Positions 1-8,564 of a stretch of DNA of 64,000 nt are shown here, piece after piece. The notes under the pieces were generated by a model. That model made no database searches. It saw only the letters and a program-made list of their open reading frames with translations, and had not been told where the DNA came from. The DNA comes from Cystobacter fuscus DSM 2262 (GTDB lineage Bacteria; Myxococcota; Myxococcia; Myxococcales; Myxococcaceae), in NCBI RefSeq assembly GCF_000335475.2, contig NZ_ANAH02000071.1, positions 62,001-126,000 on the forward strand. The letters are read 5' to 3'. A program made the position numbers and the translations under genes. Within the stretch, counting starts at the first letter, position 1. Every line of letters begins with the position of its first letter.

Positions 1-2919
1 GCGGGTGGGGGCCGGCTCATCCCCCTGCCCACCTATCCCTTCCAGCGTCAGCGCTACTGGTGGAAGGGCTCGACGCCCCGCGTGGCCTCCCGGAGCCACG
101 AGACCCCGGCGCCCCACTTCGGCCGGCGGCTGCGGTCTCCGGCGCTCGACGCGATCGTCTACGAGACGGTGTATGGCCCGTCCGGTCCGGCCCACCTCGA
201 CGACCACCGGCTCTATGGAACCCGCGTCGCGGCGGGCTCCTCGCACGTGTCGTTGCTGCTCTCGGTGATCGAGGACGTGTACGGCTCTCCCGCGTGCACC
301 CTGGAGAACCTGGCCTTCCCCCGCGCGCTGATCCTCTCGGAGAACGAGGAGCGCACGGTGCAGGTCATCCTGTCTCCACCGGAGCGCGGTGGCGCGTTCG
401 AGGTGAAATCGCTGGGGGCCGACGGCGGTGGAGAGGCGTGGCTGCCGCATGTCAGCGGCAGTCTGAGCCTCGGTGAGGCCCCGCCCCCGGAGCCGTGGGA
501 GTCCCGAGAGGAACTCCAGACGCGCTGCCAGGAGGTCCTCCTGGGCGAGGACTTCTACCGGGGGATGCGCGGGCAGGGCTACGTGCTCGGCTCGAGCTAC
601 ATGTGGATCCACTCGGCGAAGCGCGGGGGCGCGGACATCCTCGGGGAGCTGCGGCTGCCCGAGCTGCCGGACTCGCTGGAGGAGCACGTGCTCCATCCCG
701 GCTTCGTGGACTCGTGCTTCCAGGTGCTCACGAGCTGGACGCTGGAGTACCAGTCGCGCTTCCCCGACGCGATCCTCATTCCCTTCAGCGTCTCGCGCTT
801 CACCGTGCATCGGCGGCCCCGGGGCACGGTGTGGTGCCACGCGCGCGTCCGGGAGGACGGCCGGGCCGGGGTGGGGGCGTCCCTGGGCGGCGATCTGCGC
901 ATCTATGACGAGCAGGGCCTGGTGGCCGAGGTGCTCGGCTTCCGCGCGCGGATGGCGAGCCGCGAGGCCGTGCGTCCGGGACTCCAGGCGCCGAGGGAGG
1001 AGGCGCGCTACGAGCTGACGTGGAAGCCCGAGCCGCCTCCGTCCGGGACGAGGCCCGTGTTGGATCCCCGACCCTGGGTGTTGTGGATGGACCGGCACGG
1101 CGTGGGCGAGCGGCTCGGGCGGCTGATGGAGGAGCACGGGGCCTCGGTCATCCGGGTCCGCTCGGCGGCCGTGTTCCAGAAGCTCGGCGCGGACTCCTTC
1201 GAGGTGGACGCGTGGCGGCCGGAGGACTGCGCGCGCCTGTTGAGCGAGGCCCTGGGCGCGGAGGGGTGCGCGGGGGTGGTGTACCTGGCGGGCCTCGATG
1301 CCCGTGCGTCCGAGGACGCGTCGGCGGACACCGTGCAGCGCGCCGTCCTGGAGGCGAGCGGCGGGGCCCTGCACCTGGTGAAGGGGCTGGTGGGGAGCAA
1401 CACGGTGGTGCCGGTGTGGCTCGTCACGCAAGGCGCCCAGGCGGTGAGCAACGGCCCCGTGAGCCTGCCCCAGGCGCCGTTGTGGGGCCTCGGCCGGGCC
1501 ATCGATCGCGAGCACCCCGAGCTGCGCTGCACGCGCGTGGACCTGGACGCCCGGGACGAGGAGGGCAGCCTCCGGGGGCTGCTGGCCGAGCTGGCCCGTG
1601 GCGAGAGCACCGCCGGACGCGAGGTGGTGTTGCGCCGGGGCGTGCGGCTGCACCCCGAGCTGCGTGAGGAGCGGGGCGGACGGGACGTGGCCCCCGTGCT
1701 GCTCCCGGAGGCCACCTACCTCATTACGGGAGGGCTCGGAGGACTGGGCCTGGAGGTGGCGAAGTGGATGGTGGAGCGGGGCGCGCGGCACCTGGTGCTG
1801 GTGGGACGCCGGGCGCCCTCGGCGCTGGCCACCGAGGCGGTGCGTGCCCTGGAACACGCGGGGGCCCAGGTGACGCTCGCGTCCGTGGACGTATCGCGCG
1901 AGGACGAGGTGTCCCGGCTGCTGCGTCAGGTGGATGAGGCATCCCCGCCCCTGCGGGGTGTCATCCACGCGGCGGGCGTGCTGGAGGATGGCGCGCTCTT
2001 GCAACAGGACCTGGAGCGCTTCGAGCGGGTGATGAACCCGAAGGTCGCGGGCGCGTGGAACCTGCACCGGCTCACGCGTGACCGGTCCCTGGACTTCTTC
2101 GTCCTCTTCTCCTCGGCCTCCGCGCTGCTCGGCTCGGGGGGACAGGGCAACTACGCCGCGGCGAACGCCTTCCTGGACGCGCTGGCGCACGAGCGGCGGG
2201 CGCACGGACTGCCCGCGCAGTCGCTCGACTGGGGCCCCTGGGCGGAGACGGGCATGGTGGGTGCGTCGGACGGAACCCTGGCCCGGTCGCTGGAGCGGCG
2301 GGGCATCCGGCCGCTGCCCACGGCGGGAGCGCTCGCGTTGTTCGGCGAGGCGCTCGCGAGTGGCCGGCCCCAGGTGGCGCTCCTGTCCATCCAGTGGCCG
2401 GTGTACCTGGAGTCGCTGGGGGCCCTGGGCCGTTCGCCCTTCTACGCGGCGCTGGCGCCGGTCCGTGCCGCCGAGACTCGGGCGGGTGCACCACTCGCCG
2501 AGCGGCTGCGAAGCGCACTGCCCCAGGAGCGCTCCCGCCTGCTGGTGCGCAGTCTCCAGGAGGAAGCGGCGCGCATCCTGCGGTTGGAGCCCTCGGAGGT
2601 CGACTGGCGCCAGGGCTTCGCCGAGCTGGGAATGGACTCGCTGATGGCGATCGAGTTGCGCAATGTGTTGCAGAAGCAGCTCGGCGTGTCGGTGCCCGCG
2701 ACGGTGGCGTTGGATCACCCCACCGTCGACTTCCTGGGACAACACCTGCTCACCGACGTCTTGAAGCTCGATGTCCAGGCCCAGGCGGCGCCGGCTGTGC
2801 CGCCTCCTGCGCCCATCGTGGTCAAGGCCTCCCCGGTGCCAGAGGCGGAGGAACTGGATGCGCTGTCCGACGCCGAGCTGGCGCGGCTGGTGGCCGAGGA
2901 TCTCGCCAAGGATTCGTGA
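1..2919 (+). CDS. Type I polyketide synthase, DH-KR-ACP part of a module (5' end outside window)
   Basis: The open frame enters from the left edge and starts with the post-AT linker motif LPTYPFQRQRYW (bases 25-60), so a KS-AT lies upstream. A double-hotdog dehydratase follows (about bases 100-950). Its catalytic His is codon 205-207 in an HxxxGxxxx(A) motif, where the usual Pro is Ala, and its Asp is codon 709-711 in DSCFQ. A ketoreductase follows, with the NADPH loop GGLGGLG (about 1729-1749), an LED variant of the LDD motif that suggests a B-type alcohol, and catalytic Ser and Tyr in LFSSAS and GNYAAANAF. The ACP carries GMDSLMAIE, with the phosphopantetheine Ser at 2638-2640. A short acidic C-terminal docking tail ends the protein. 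No enoylreductase is present, so one intact cycle should give a trans alkene. Only 9 bases separate it from the next PKS gene, so the two form an operon. GC and codon use match the neighbours. Confidence 0.95.
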   Translation, partial: AGGGRLIPLPTYPFQRQRYWWKGSTPRVASRSHETPAPHFGRRLRSPALDAIVYETVYGPSGPAHLDDHRLYGTRVAAGSSHVSLLLSVIEDVYGSPACTLENLAFPRALILSENEERTVQVILSPPERGGAFEVKSLGADGGGEAWLPHVSGSLSLGEAPPPEPWESREELQTRCQEVLLGEDFYRGMRGQGYVLGSSYMWIHSAKRGGADILGELRLPELPDSLEEHVLHPGFVDSCFQVLTSWTLEYQSRFPDAILIPFSVSRFTVHRRPRGTVWCHARVREDGRAGVGASLGGDLRIYDEQGLVAEVLGFRARMASREAVRPGLQAPREEARYELTWKPEPPPSGTRPVLDPRPWVLWMDRHGVGERLGRLMEEHGASVIRVRSAAVFQKLGADSFEVDAWRPEDCARLLSEALGAEGCAGVVYLAGLDARASEDASADTVQRAVLEASGGALHLVKGLVGSNTVVPVWLVTQGAQAVSNGPVSLPQAPLWGLGRAIDREHPELRCTRVDLDARDEEGSLRGLLAELARGESTAGREVVLRRGVRLHPELREERGGRDVAPVLLPEATYLITGGLGGLGLEVAKWMVERGARHLVLVGRRAPSALATEAVRALEHAGAQVTLASVDVSREDEVSRLLRQVDEASPPLRGVIHAAGVLEDGALLQQDLERFERVMNPKVAGAWNLHRLTRDRSLDFFVLFSSASALLGSGGQGNYAAANAFLDALAHERRAHGLPAQSLDWGPWAETGMVGASDGTLARSLERRGIRPLPTAGALALFGEALASGRPQVALLSIQWPVYLESLGALGRSPFYAALAPVRAAETRAGAPLAERLRSALPQERSRLLVRSLQEEAARILRLEPSEVDWRQGFAELGMDSLMAIELRNVLQKQLGVSVPATVALDHPTVDFLGQHLLTDVLKLDVQAQAAPAVPPPAPIVVKASPVPEAEELDALSDAELARLVAEDLAKDS

Positions 2920-2928
2920 GGACCCGTC

Positions 2929-5187
2929 ATGTCCGAGGAAATCAATTACCGGCAGTTGCTCCAGCAGCAGTTGGTGAAGATCCGCAAGCTGGAGGCGCGG
3001 CTGGAGCAGGCGGAGGCGGCGCGTCGGGAGCCCATCGCCATCGTCGGGATGGGCTGCCGGCTGCCGGGAGGGGTGGAGGGGCCGGAGGACTTCTGGGAGT
3101 TGATGGTGCGGGGCGTGGACGCCACGAGCGAAGTGCCTCCGGACCGGTGGGACGCGGAGGCCCTGTTCGGCACGGAGCCGGGGAAGATCGCCACGAGGCG
3201 GGGGGGCTTCCTGAAGGACGTGGAGCGGTTCGACGCCCGGTTCTTCGGCATTTCGGATCGCGAAGCGGAGCGGATGGATCCGCAGCAACGTCTGGTGTTG
3301 GAGGTGGCGTGGGAGGCATTGGAGCGGGCGGGGCACGCGGTGGATCGCGCGAGGCGCGAGCGGGTGGGCGTGTTCGTGGGGGTGATGAACAACGATTACG
3401 GGCAGCGGGTGTTGGACCAGGAGGGGCTCGCGGGCATTGATCCCACCTTCATGGGGGCGCGAGCCAACTGCGCGATCTCCGGGCGGCTGTCCTACCTGTG
3501 GGGCTTCCAGGGACCGAGCCTCGTGGTGGACACGGCCTGTTCCTCGTCACTGGTGGCGGTGCACCTGGCCTGTCAGAGCCTGCGCAACGGGGAGTGCAAC
3601 GTGGCGCTGGCGGGCGGGGTGAACCTGCTGCTCTCGCCGGAGGTGAGTGTCTATCTCTCGAGCAGTGGAGCGCTCTCGCCGGACGGGCGGTGCAAGAGTT
3701 TCGACGCATCGGCGGATGGCTTTGGCCGTGCGGAGGCGTGCGGGGTGCTGGCGCTGGAGCGGCTGTCGGACGCGCGGGCGCGGGGCGCGCCCATCCTGGC
3801 GATCATCCGGGGCTCGGCGGTGGGGCATGACGGGCCGAGCAGCGCCTTCTCGGTGCCCAATGGGGTGGCGCAGCAGGGAGTCATCCGCCAGGCGCTCCAG
3901 CACGCGGGCGTGGCTCCGGTGGAGGTGAGCTACCTGGAGGCGCACGGCACGGGGACGGCGATGGGAGATCCCATCGAGGTCGAGGCGATGTGGTCGGTGT
4001 TGAAGGAGGGGCGCAAGGGGGGCGAGTCACTGTGGATGGGCTCGGTGAAGACGAACGTGGGCTATCCCGAGGCGGCCTCCGGGGTGGTGGGGATGATGAA
4101 GGTGGTGCTGGCGATGAGGCATGGCCAGTTGCCGACGCACCTGCACCTGAAGACGCCCAACCCGCGCATCGACTGGGCGAGCATGGCGGTGAAGGTGCCC
4201 GGGGAGCTGACGGCGTGGACGCCTACGCAGGGGGCGCGCATCGCGGGGGTGACGTCCTACGGGCGGACGGGGACGCTGGCGCACGTGGTGTTGGCGGAGC
4301 CTCCCCCGAGGGTGGAACCCGAGCGGCGTCCGGAGCGGCCCGGACACGTGCTGGTGTTGTCGGCCCGGAGCGAGGAGGCGCTGCGGGCGCAGGTGGAGCG
4401 CTACGCCCGGTTCCTGGCGATGAGCACCGAGCCCCTGGGGGACGTGTGCTTCACGGCGGCGGTGGGGCGGACGCACTTCGAGCACCGGCTGGCGGTGGTG
4501 GGGCGCGATGCGCGGCAGGTGCGCGAGCGGCTGCTGGAGGCGCGAGGGGGCAGCAAGGTGATGCCAGGGGCGCTGGCGCCGGACGTGACGTTCGTCTTTG
4601 GCGGAGAGGGGGCGGCCGGGGGCCGGGAGCTGTACGACACGCAACCCGCGTTTCGTGAGGGACTGGAGGCCTGTGCGGCGGCCGTGAAGGACGTCCTGGG
4701 GGAGCCGTTGGTGGGGCTGATGTACGGAGAGGGATCGGGGCGGTGGAAGGACGCATCCCAGGAGCGGATCGCGGTGTTCGCGCGGCAGTGGGCGTTGGCT
4801 CGGATGTGGCGGGCGTGGGGGGTGAGGCCCTCGGCGGTGGCGGGCGAGGGGGTAGGGGAGTGGGTCGCGGCGGTGGAGGCGGGGGTGCTCGGGCTCGAAG
4901 CGGGGCTGCGGCGCGCGGCGGGGGAGACGGGTCCCGCCGTGAATTGGGCCTCGGCCGTGCTGCCCCGGGTCACGCGGGCCAGTGACGTGGGCGTGCGGCT
5001 GGATGTGGGACGAGCGGACAGCGCGGAGTGGACGCAGGTGTTGGAGACACTCGGCGCGCTATACGTCCGGGGCGTGGAGGTGGATTGGGCGGCCTTCGAT
5101 GCGCCCCACTCACGGCGCCGGATCGCGCTTCCCACCTATCCCTTCCAGCGTCAGCGCTATTGGCTGACGCCCGACGTGCCTCAGTAG
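2929..5187 (+). CDS. Terminal PKS protein, KS plus vestigial AT; probably catalytically impaired
   Basis: This 752-residue protein starts with a coiled-coil docking helix (residues 1-35) that should accept the chain from the preceding PKS. The ketosynthase (about 36-460) keeps the nucleophile Cys204 in DTACSSS and His339 in EAHGTGT. The second catalytic His of the NxGH motif is Tyr379 (NVGYPEA, codon 4063-4065), and the usual GTNAHV is GTLAHV. The acyltransferase is a remnant. Its GHSxG motif reads GEGVG (codons 4843-4857), so His and the nucleophilic Ser are gone, and PGQG reads GGEG. Only about 90 residues lie between this site and the closing LPTYPFQRQRYW, against about 240 in intact enzymes. 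There is no ACP, reductive domain or thioesterase. The frame is intact, so this is either a recently degenerating module or a repurposed terminal protein. The start has ATG with an adequate upstream GAGGA. Its stop overlaps the next, convergent gene by 7 bases. Confidence 0.9.
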   Translation: MSEEINYRQLLQQQLVKIRKLEARLEQAEAARREPIAIVGMGCRLPGGVEGPEDFWELMVRGVDATSEVPPDRWDAEALFGTEPGKIATRRGGFLKDVERFDARFFGISDREAERMDPQQRLVLEVAWEALERAGHAVDRARRERVGVFVGVMNNDYGQRVLDQEGLAGIDPTFMGARANCAISGRLSYLWGFQGPSLVVDTACSSSLVAVHLACQSLRNGECNVALAGGVNLLLSPEVSVYLSSSGALSPDGRCKSFDASADGFGRAEACGVLALERLSDARARGAPILAIIRGSAVGHDGPSSAFSVPNGVAQQGVIRQALQHAGVAPVEVSYLEAHGTGTAMGDPIEVEAMWSVLKEGRKGGESLWMGSVKTNVGYPEAASGVVGMMKVVLAMRHGQLPTHLHLKTPNPRIDWASMAVKVPGELTAWTPTQGARIAGVTSYGRTGTLAHVVLAEPPPRVEPERRPERPGHVLVLSARSEEALRAQVERYARFLAMSTEPLGDVCFTAAVGRTHFEHRLAVVGRDARQVRERLLEARGGSKVMPGALAPDVTFVFGGEGAAGGRELYDTQPAFREGLEACAAAVKDVLGEPLVGLMYGEGSGRWKDASQERIAVFARQWALARMWRAWGVRPSAVAGEGVGEWVAAVEAGVLGLEAGLRRAAGETGPAVNWASAVLPRVTRASDVGVRLDVGRADSAEWTQVLETLGALYVRGVEVDWAAFDAPHSRRRIALPTYPFQRQRYWLTPDVPQ

Positions 5188-5435
5188 AGACAGGTGTTCG
5201 ACGAAGGGTCACACTCCAGTCCGTTGTAACAGACATTGTTCGCACAGCATCGCTGCTTGAAGGACCCACAGCCCGGGGGAATGAGAGACCCTTGGGCGGA
5301 GGTGTCGTGGGAGACCGCCTCCGTCATGGGGGTGGCCTCCCCCTCGCCCGTGTTGACGTCCTCGGGAAGCTCTCCACCACATGCGGTGGCAACGGCCATG
5401 CACAGCAACATGCAGACGCTCTTCAATGATCTCAT
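5181..5435 (-). CDS. Small cysteine-rich lipoprotein with knottin-like tail
   Basis: The 84-residue product begins with a lipoprotein signal peptide (MRSLKSVCMLLCMAVATAC), so the mature chain starts at a lipidated Cys. The first mature half is acidic and low-complexity. The last 30 residues hold six cysteines in the order C-x6-CC-x4-C-x5-C-x6-C, the density expected of a small disulfide-knotted module. ATG at 5435 was chosen over upstream in-frame starts because AGAAGGAG lies about 7 bases upstream and the signal peptide begins there. The gene is convergent with, and overlaps by 7 bases, the end of the PKS gene. No family is recognised. Surface display is inferred from the signal only. Confidence 0.75.
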   Translation of the reverse strand: MRSLKSVCMLLCMAVATACGGELPEDVNTGEGEATPMTEAVSHDTSAQGSLIPPGCGSFKQRCCANNVCYNGLECDPSSNTCLY

Positions 5436-5533
5436 CGAGTGCTCCTTCTGGGGATTGGCCCCGGCGGAGTATGACCCGGGCACGTGGGGGACATAAGGCC
5501 CTTCGTGATTGATTTCGCCCGATGTTGTCCGGG

Positions 5534-6775
5534 TCACGCGGGTTCGAGCAGCCGGAGGAAGGCGCGCACGGCCTGCGCGTCATCGAGACCCGCGAGCCCT
5601 TCACCCACCTGCAATTCCGTCTCGACGACTCCCGGGACGCGCGTCGGGCTGAAGCCGTTCGTCAGCCAGATGGAGTCCTCTTGCGCGATGCGATCCCTCT
5701 GGCGCGAGAACGCGGCGGGATCCCCGCGCAGGAAGATCCGGAACAGGTTGGTCTGCACGGGCTTGGGGAGCACCACGAGGCGGGAGTCGGCGGCGAGGGC
5801 CTCGGTGATGGACTTCGCGCGCTGGACGTAGGCGGGAATGCGGCCCAGGACGTCGTCCAGGCGCATGGCCGCTGAGGCGACATAGGGCAGCATCTGGAAG
5901 ATGTTTCCCCCGTGCCGGTGTCTCCACATCCGGGCCGTGCGGATGAAGTCCTTTCCTCCCACCACCATGGCTCCGCCCAGGGCGCCCACCATCTTGTAGA
6001 AGGAGACGTACACGGAATCGAAGCCCCGGCAGATGTCCGCATAAGAGCGGCCATAGAATGGCTGGCTTTCCCACAACCGGGCGCCGTCCATGTGCAGCTT
6101 CACCCCGCGCTCGCGACACGTGCGCTTGAGCTCCTCGAGTTGCTCCCACGTGGGGAGTTGCCCGCCCAACCAGCGCACGGGCATCTCGACACTGACCATG
6201 CCCAGACGCTCGCGGGCGTCGCGCACGTCCCCGGCGAGCACGGGCCGGGACCAGGGGCAGAGGAGCACGGGCTGGAGGCCGTGGAGCACGGTGTGGCTGT
6301 CGTCCTCGTGCAGCACGTGGTGGGAGGACGGATGGAGGCCCACGGTCCGCGTTTTCCCCTCGTCCGCGTAGATGCGCAGCGCGATGAGCTGGCCCATGGT
6401 GCCGGTCGACATGAAGCACCCGTCCTCGAAGCCGAGCCGTTCCGCGACGCGGCGCTCGAAGGACTGGATGAACTCGCTGTTGCCGTACACGTCTGACTGG
6501 AGGCTCTGGTCGCGAATCCATTCGCCCAGGCGGATCAACTCGGTGCCCGCGTCCGTGGAGGAACTCAGCGTGAGCGTGGCGCGGCAGCTTCGCCGCAAGC
6601 GGTCGCCTTGCACGGGGGCGGGTCCTGCCGGCCCAGGCTTGGGGGAGGGGGGCGTCGCGGCCGTCTTCCCGGAGGACTTGGGAGCGGCATCCGCCGGACG
6701 GGGCAGGAGCGAGGAGCCCGCCAGCAGGCTCGTGAGGGAGAGGAACTCTCCCCGGCTGAGGTGTCGAGGGTTCAT
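5534..6775 (-). CDS. Exported threonine-aldolase/beta-eliminating-lyase family PLP enzyme
   Basis: This 413-residue protein belongs to the fold-type I PLP family of low-specificity threonine aldolases. It shows the family signature HMDGARLWES, where Asp holds the pyridine nitrogen, and the PLP Lys in VYVSFYKMVGALGG. Family members cleave L-threonine to glycine and acetaldehyde or act on related beta-hydroxy amino acids; the substrate here is unknown. The N-terminus is odd for this family: LSRGEFLSLTSLLAGSSLLPRPADAA looks like a Tat-like or Sec signal peptide (SRGEFL versus the Tat consensus SRRxFL), followed by a 35-residue Pro/Ala linker. ATG at 6775 is preferred over longer in-frame starts because TGGAGAA sits upstream and the signal begins there. 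It is divergent from the HEAT-repeat gene. Confidence 0.88.
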   Translation of the reverse strand: MNPRHLSRGEFLSLTSLLAGSSLLPRPADAAPKSSGKTAATPPSPKPGPAGPAPVQGDRLRRSCRATLTLSSSTDAGTELIRLGEWIRDQSLQSDVYGNSEFIQSFERRVAERLGFEDGCFMSTGTMGQLIALRIYADEGKTRTVGLHPSSHHVLHEDDSHTVLHGLQPVLLCPWSRPVLAGDVRDARERLGMVSVEMPVRWLGGQLPTWEQLEELKRTCRERGVKLHMDGARLWESQPFYGRSYADICRGFDSVYVSFYKMVGALGGAMVVGGKDFIRTARMWRHRHGGNIFQMLPYVASAAMRLDDVLGRIPAYVQRAKSITEALAADSRLVVLPKPVQTNLFRIFLRGDPAAFSRQRDRIAQEDSIWLTNGFSPTRVPGVVETELQVGEGLAGLDDAQAVRAFLRLLEPA

Positions 6776-6821
6776 GACGGGTTCTCCAGGAAGGTGTCGC
6801 GCGGTCTGCGGTGGAGCACGA

Positions 6822-8477
6822 GTGGAGGTGAGCCTAGATTCCCGAGCGCTCGTGTCCACCCCTCTCCGATTCGTCTGGTCCTCGCGCTCGGGCATCCGCG
6901 CGCAACTGCTGAGCTTCCTGGACGCACTGCCCGCGGGGGACTTCGACGCGCGGGTCCGCGTGCTCCGGCTGTTGCGCCTGTTCGGCGGGGAGGACGAGCT
7001 GCCCCTCGTGCGGGCGCTCCTGCTGAATCCCCGGGAACACTTCACCGTGCGCTCCTGGGCGCTCGGACTGGCCCTCCACCTGGGTCTGCGGCTCTCGGGC
7101 GCCGAACTCTCCGGGCTCGTGGGCGCCAGCGCGCTCTCTCCGTCCCAGGAGGACGCCCCGGTCCTGGAGGCCTACCGGTGCCTGCGTCTGGTGCGGGCGG
7201 AGGAAGACATCCCCTGGGTGGAGGCGACCCTGCGCCGGTGGTCTCCCTGGGAGCGCGCGGACCTCCTCATCCAGTCGCGGCGCGAGGGCGAGCCGCTGCC
7301 CGCGCCCGTCCTGACGTGGCTGTACACGCGCTGGTGCGAGGAAGATCGAGGGGCCCTGGAGCGGGAGCCGGGAGGCCCGGAGCGCAACCTCCAGGTCGCG
7401 GCGGCCACCTGGACGCGGCCGGAGTCGTGGGCGCTGCTCGCCCGGGAGTCGCGCAACCTGTCCTCCGAGGGACCCATGCCCCGGGAAGCCCTGCACCAGT
7501 TGTTGAGCGCGGACCCGGAGGCCCTGCACCATGCGGCGAAGGCCCTGCGCCTGCCCCTGCCCACGCTCCTGGTGTGCCTCGGGCGGGAAGGGCTGCTGCG
7601 GCGCCTGGAGGAGGTGCTGCATGCCCAGAGCCTCTCGCTGAACGTCGCCTATGGGCTCATGCCGGCCCCGGAGGACTACCCGCGCGCCCTCGAGGTGCTG
7701 GCGGAGTGGCCCGAGGCTCGTGCGTTGCGGCTGCGCTACCTGTGCGACTTCGGCGTGGCGCTCGAGCTCCGGAAGGAGCTGCTGCGGCAACTCTTCCAGC
7801 GGGAGCGGGCCACGGCGCTGCGCTGGGCCCTGGCCGCGTGGAAGTGGCCCGAGAACCTGCCCCTGGTGCGCACCGTGCTCCGGGAGGCCTCGGGCTCGGC
7901 CGAGCCCGGGGACCGTGCGCTCTTCCTCGCGGCGCTGTCGGGGACGGATGACGCGGCGGCGTGCTTCGCCCTCGAGGGGTTGCTCGCCCTGGACGAGTCC
8001 GGCCCGGCCTGGCTCGAGCGGCTCGAGGCCCTGCTCTATGCCGCGCATCCGCTGGTGCGCGTGCGCGCGGCGGCGGGGCTCCTGCGGTGGGGGCGCGCGG
8101 AAGGGGGCGAGCTGTTGAGGCGCACCGCGCGGGAGTCCGACGAGCCGTGGTTGCGTGCCGAGGCGTTGCGCTGGCTCGGAGCGCTGGACGCCCCGGGGCA
8201 CGAGGAACTGCTGGAGCGGGGGTTGCGGGACGAGACGTGGGAGAAGAAGCTGTGGCCCGGCGCGGACGAAGCCGCCTGGGCGCTGTTCCGGTGGGGCACG
8301 CCCGAGGCGCTCGGAGCCCTGCTCACCGCCTGGCTGCACGGTGGCACCGCCGACGTCGAGGCGTACCTGGAGGCGCACCTGGCTCGTCAGGAGGGACGCC
8401 CCTCCAAGCACCTGCCTCCGCCCCGGACACGGGCCCTCGTGGCCCGGTACATCGAGCAGCCCTTCGCGGGCGGATAG
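6822..8477 (+). CDS. HEAT-repeat-like protein of unknown function
   Basis: About 551 residues, rich in Leu, Ala, Arg and Glu, made of repeated helical pairs. Examples are the segments around VRVLRLLRLFGGEDE, VRVRAAAGLLRWGRAEG and LRAEALRWLGALDAPGHEE, which follow the HEAT/Armadillo pattern of amphipathic helices with a conserved position-specific Arg or Asp. There is no signal peptide, membrane helix or enzymatic motif, so a cytoplasmic protein-binding scaffold is the likely role. The start is uncertain: GTG 6822 has a GGAG five bases upstream, while GTG 6828 and GTG 6852 are alternatives. The intergenic space to the divergent PLP-enzyme gene is under 80 bases. Confidence 0.75.
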   Translation: MEVSLDSRALVSTPLRFVWSSRSGIRAQLLSFLDALPAGDFDARVRVLRLLRLFGGEDELPLVRALLLNPREHFTVRSWALGLALHLGLRLSGAELSGLVGASALSPSQEDAPVLEAYRCLRLVRAEEDIPWVEATLRRWSPWERADLLIQSRREGEPLPAPVLTWLYTRWCEEDRGALEREPGGPERNLQVAAATWTRPESWALLARESRNLSSEGPMPREALHQLLSADPEALHHAAKALRLPLPTLLVCLGREGLLRRLEEVLHAQSLSLNVAYGLMPAPEDYPRALEVLAEWPEARALRLRYLCDFGVALELRKELLRQLFQRERATALRWALAAWKWPENLPLVRTVLREASGSAEPGDRALFLAALSGTDDAAACFALEGLLALDESGPAWLERLEALLYAAHPLVRVRAAAGLLRWGRAEGGELLRRTARESDEPWLRAEALRWLGALDAPGHEELLERGLRDETWEKKLWPGADEAAWALFRWGTPEALGALLTAWLHGGTADVEAYLEAHLARQEGRPSKHLPPPRTRALVARYIEQPFAGG

Positions 8478-8508
8478 CGGCGGAACAGAAGAGGGGGAAC
8501 GAATGCGA

Positions 8509-8542
8509 CGGGCCGGTTCCCCCCGCCAGGGAAACCGGCCCG
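8509..8542. terminator. Bidirectional hairpin terminator between convergent genes
   Basis: A 10-bp perfect inverted repeat (CGGGCCGGTT at 8509-8518 and AACCGGCCCG at 8533-8542) with a 14-base C-rich loop sits in the 87-base gap between the HEAT-repeat gene and the M4 protease gene. There is no T-run on either side, so it is either a GC-rich terminator or a transcript-protecting hairpin. Confidence 0.6.
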
Positions 8543-8564
8543 CTTCAACCCAACTGGACTGGAC

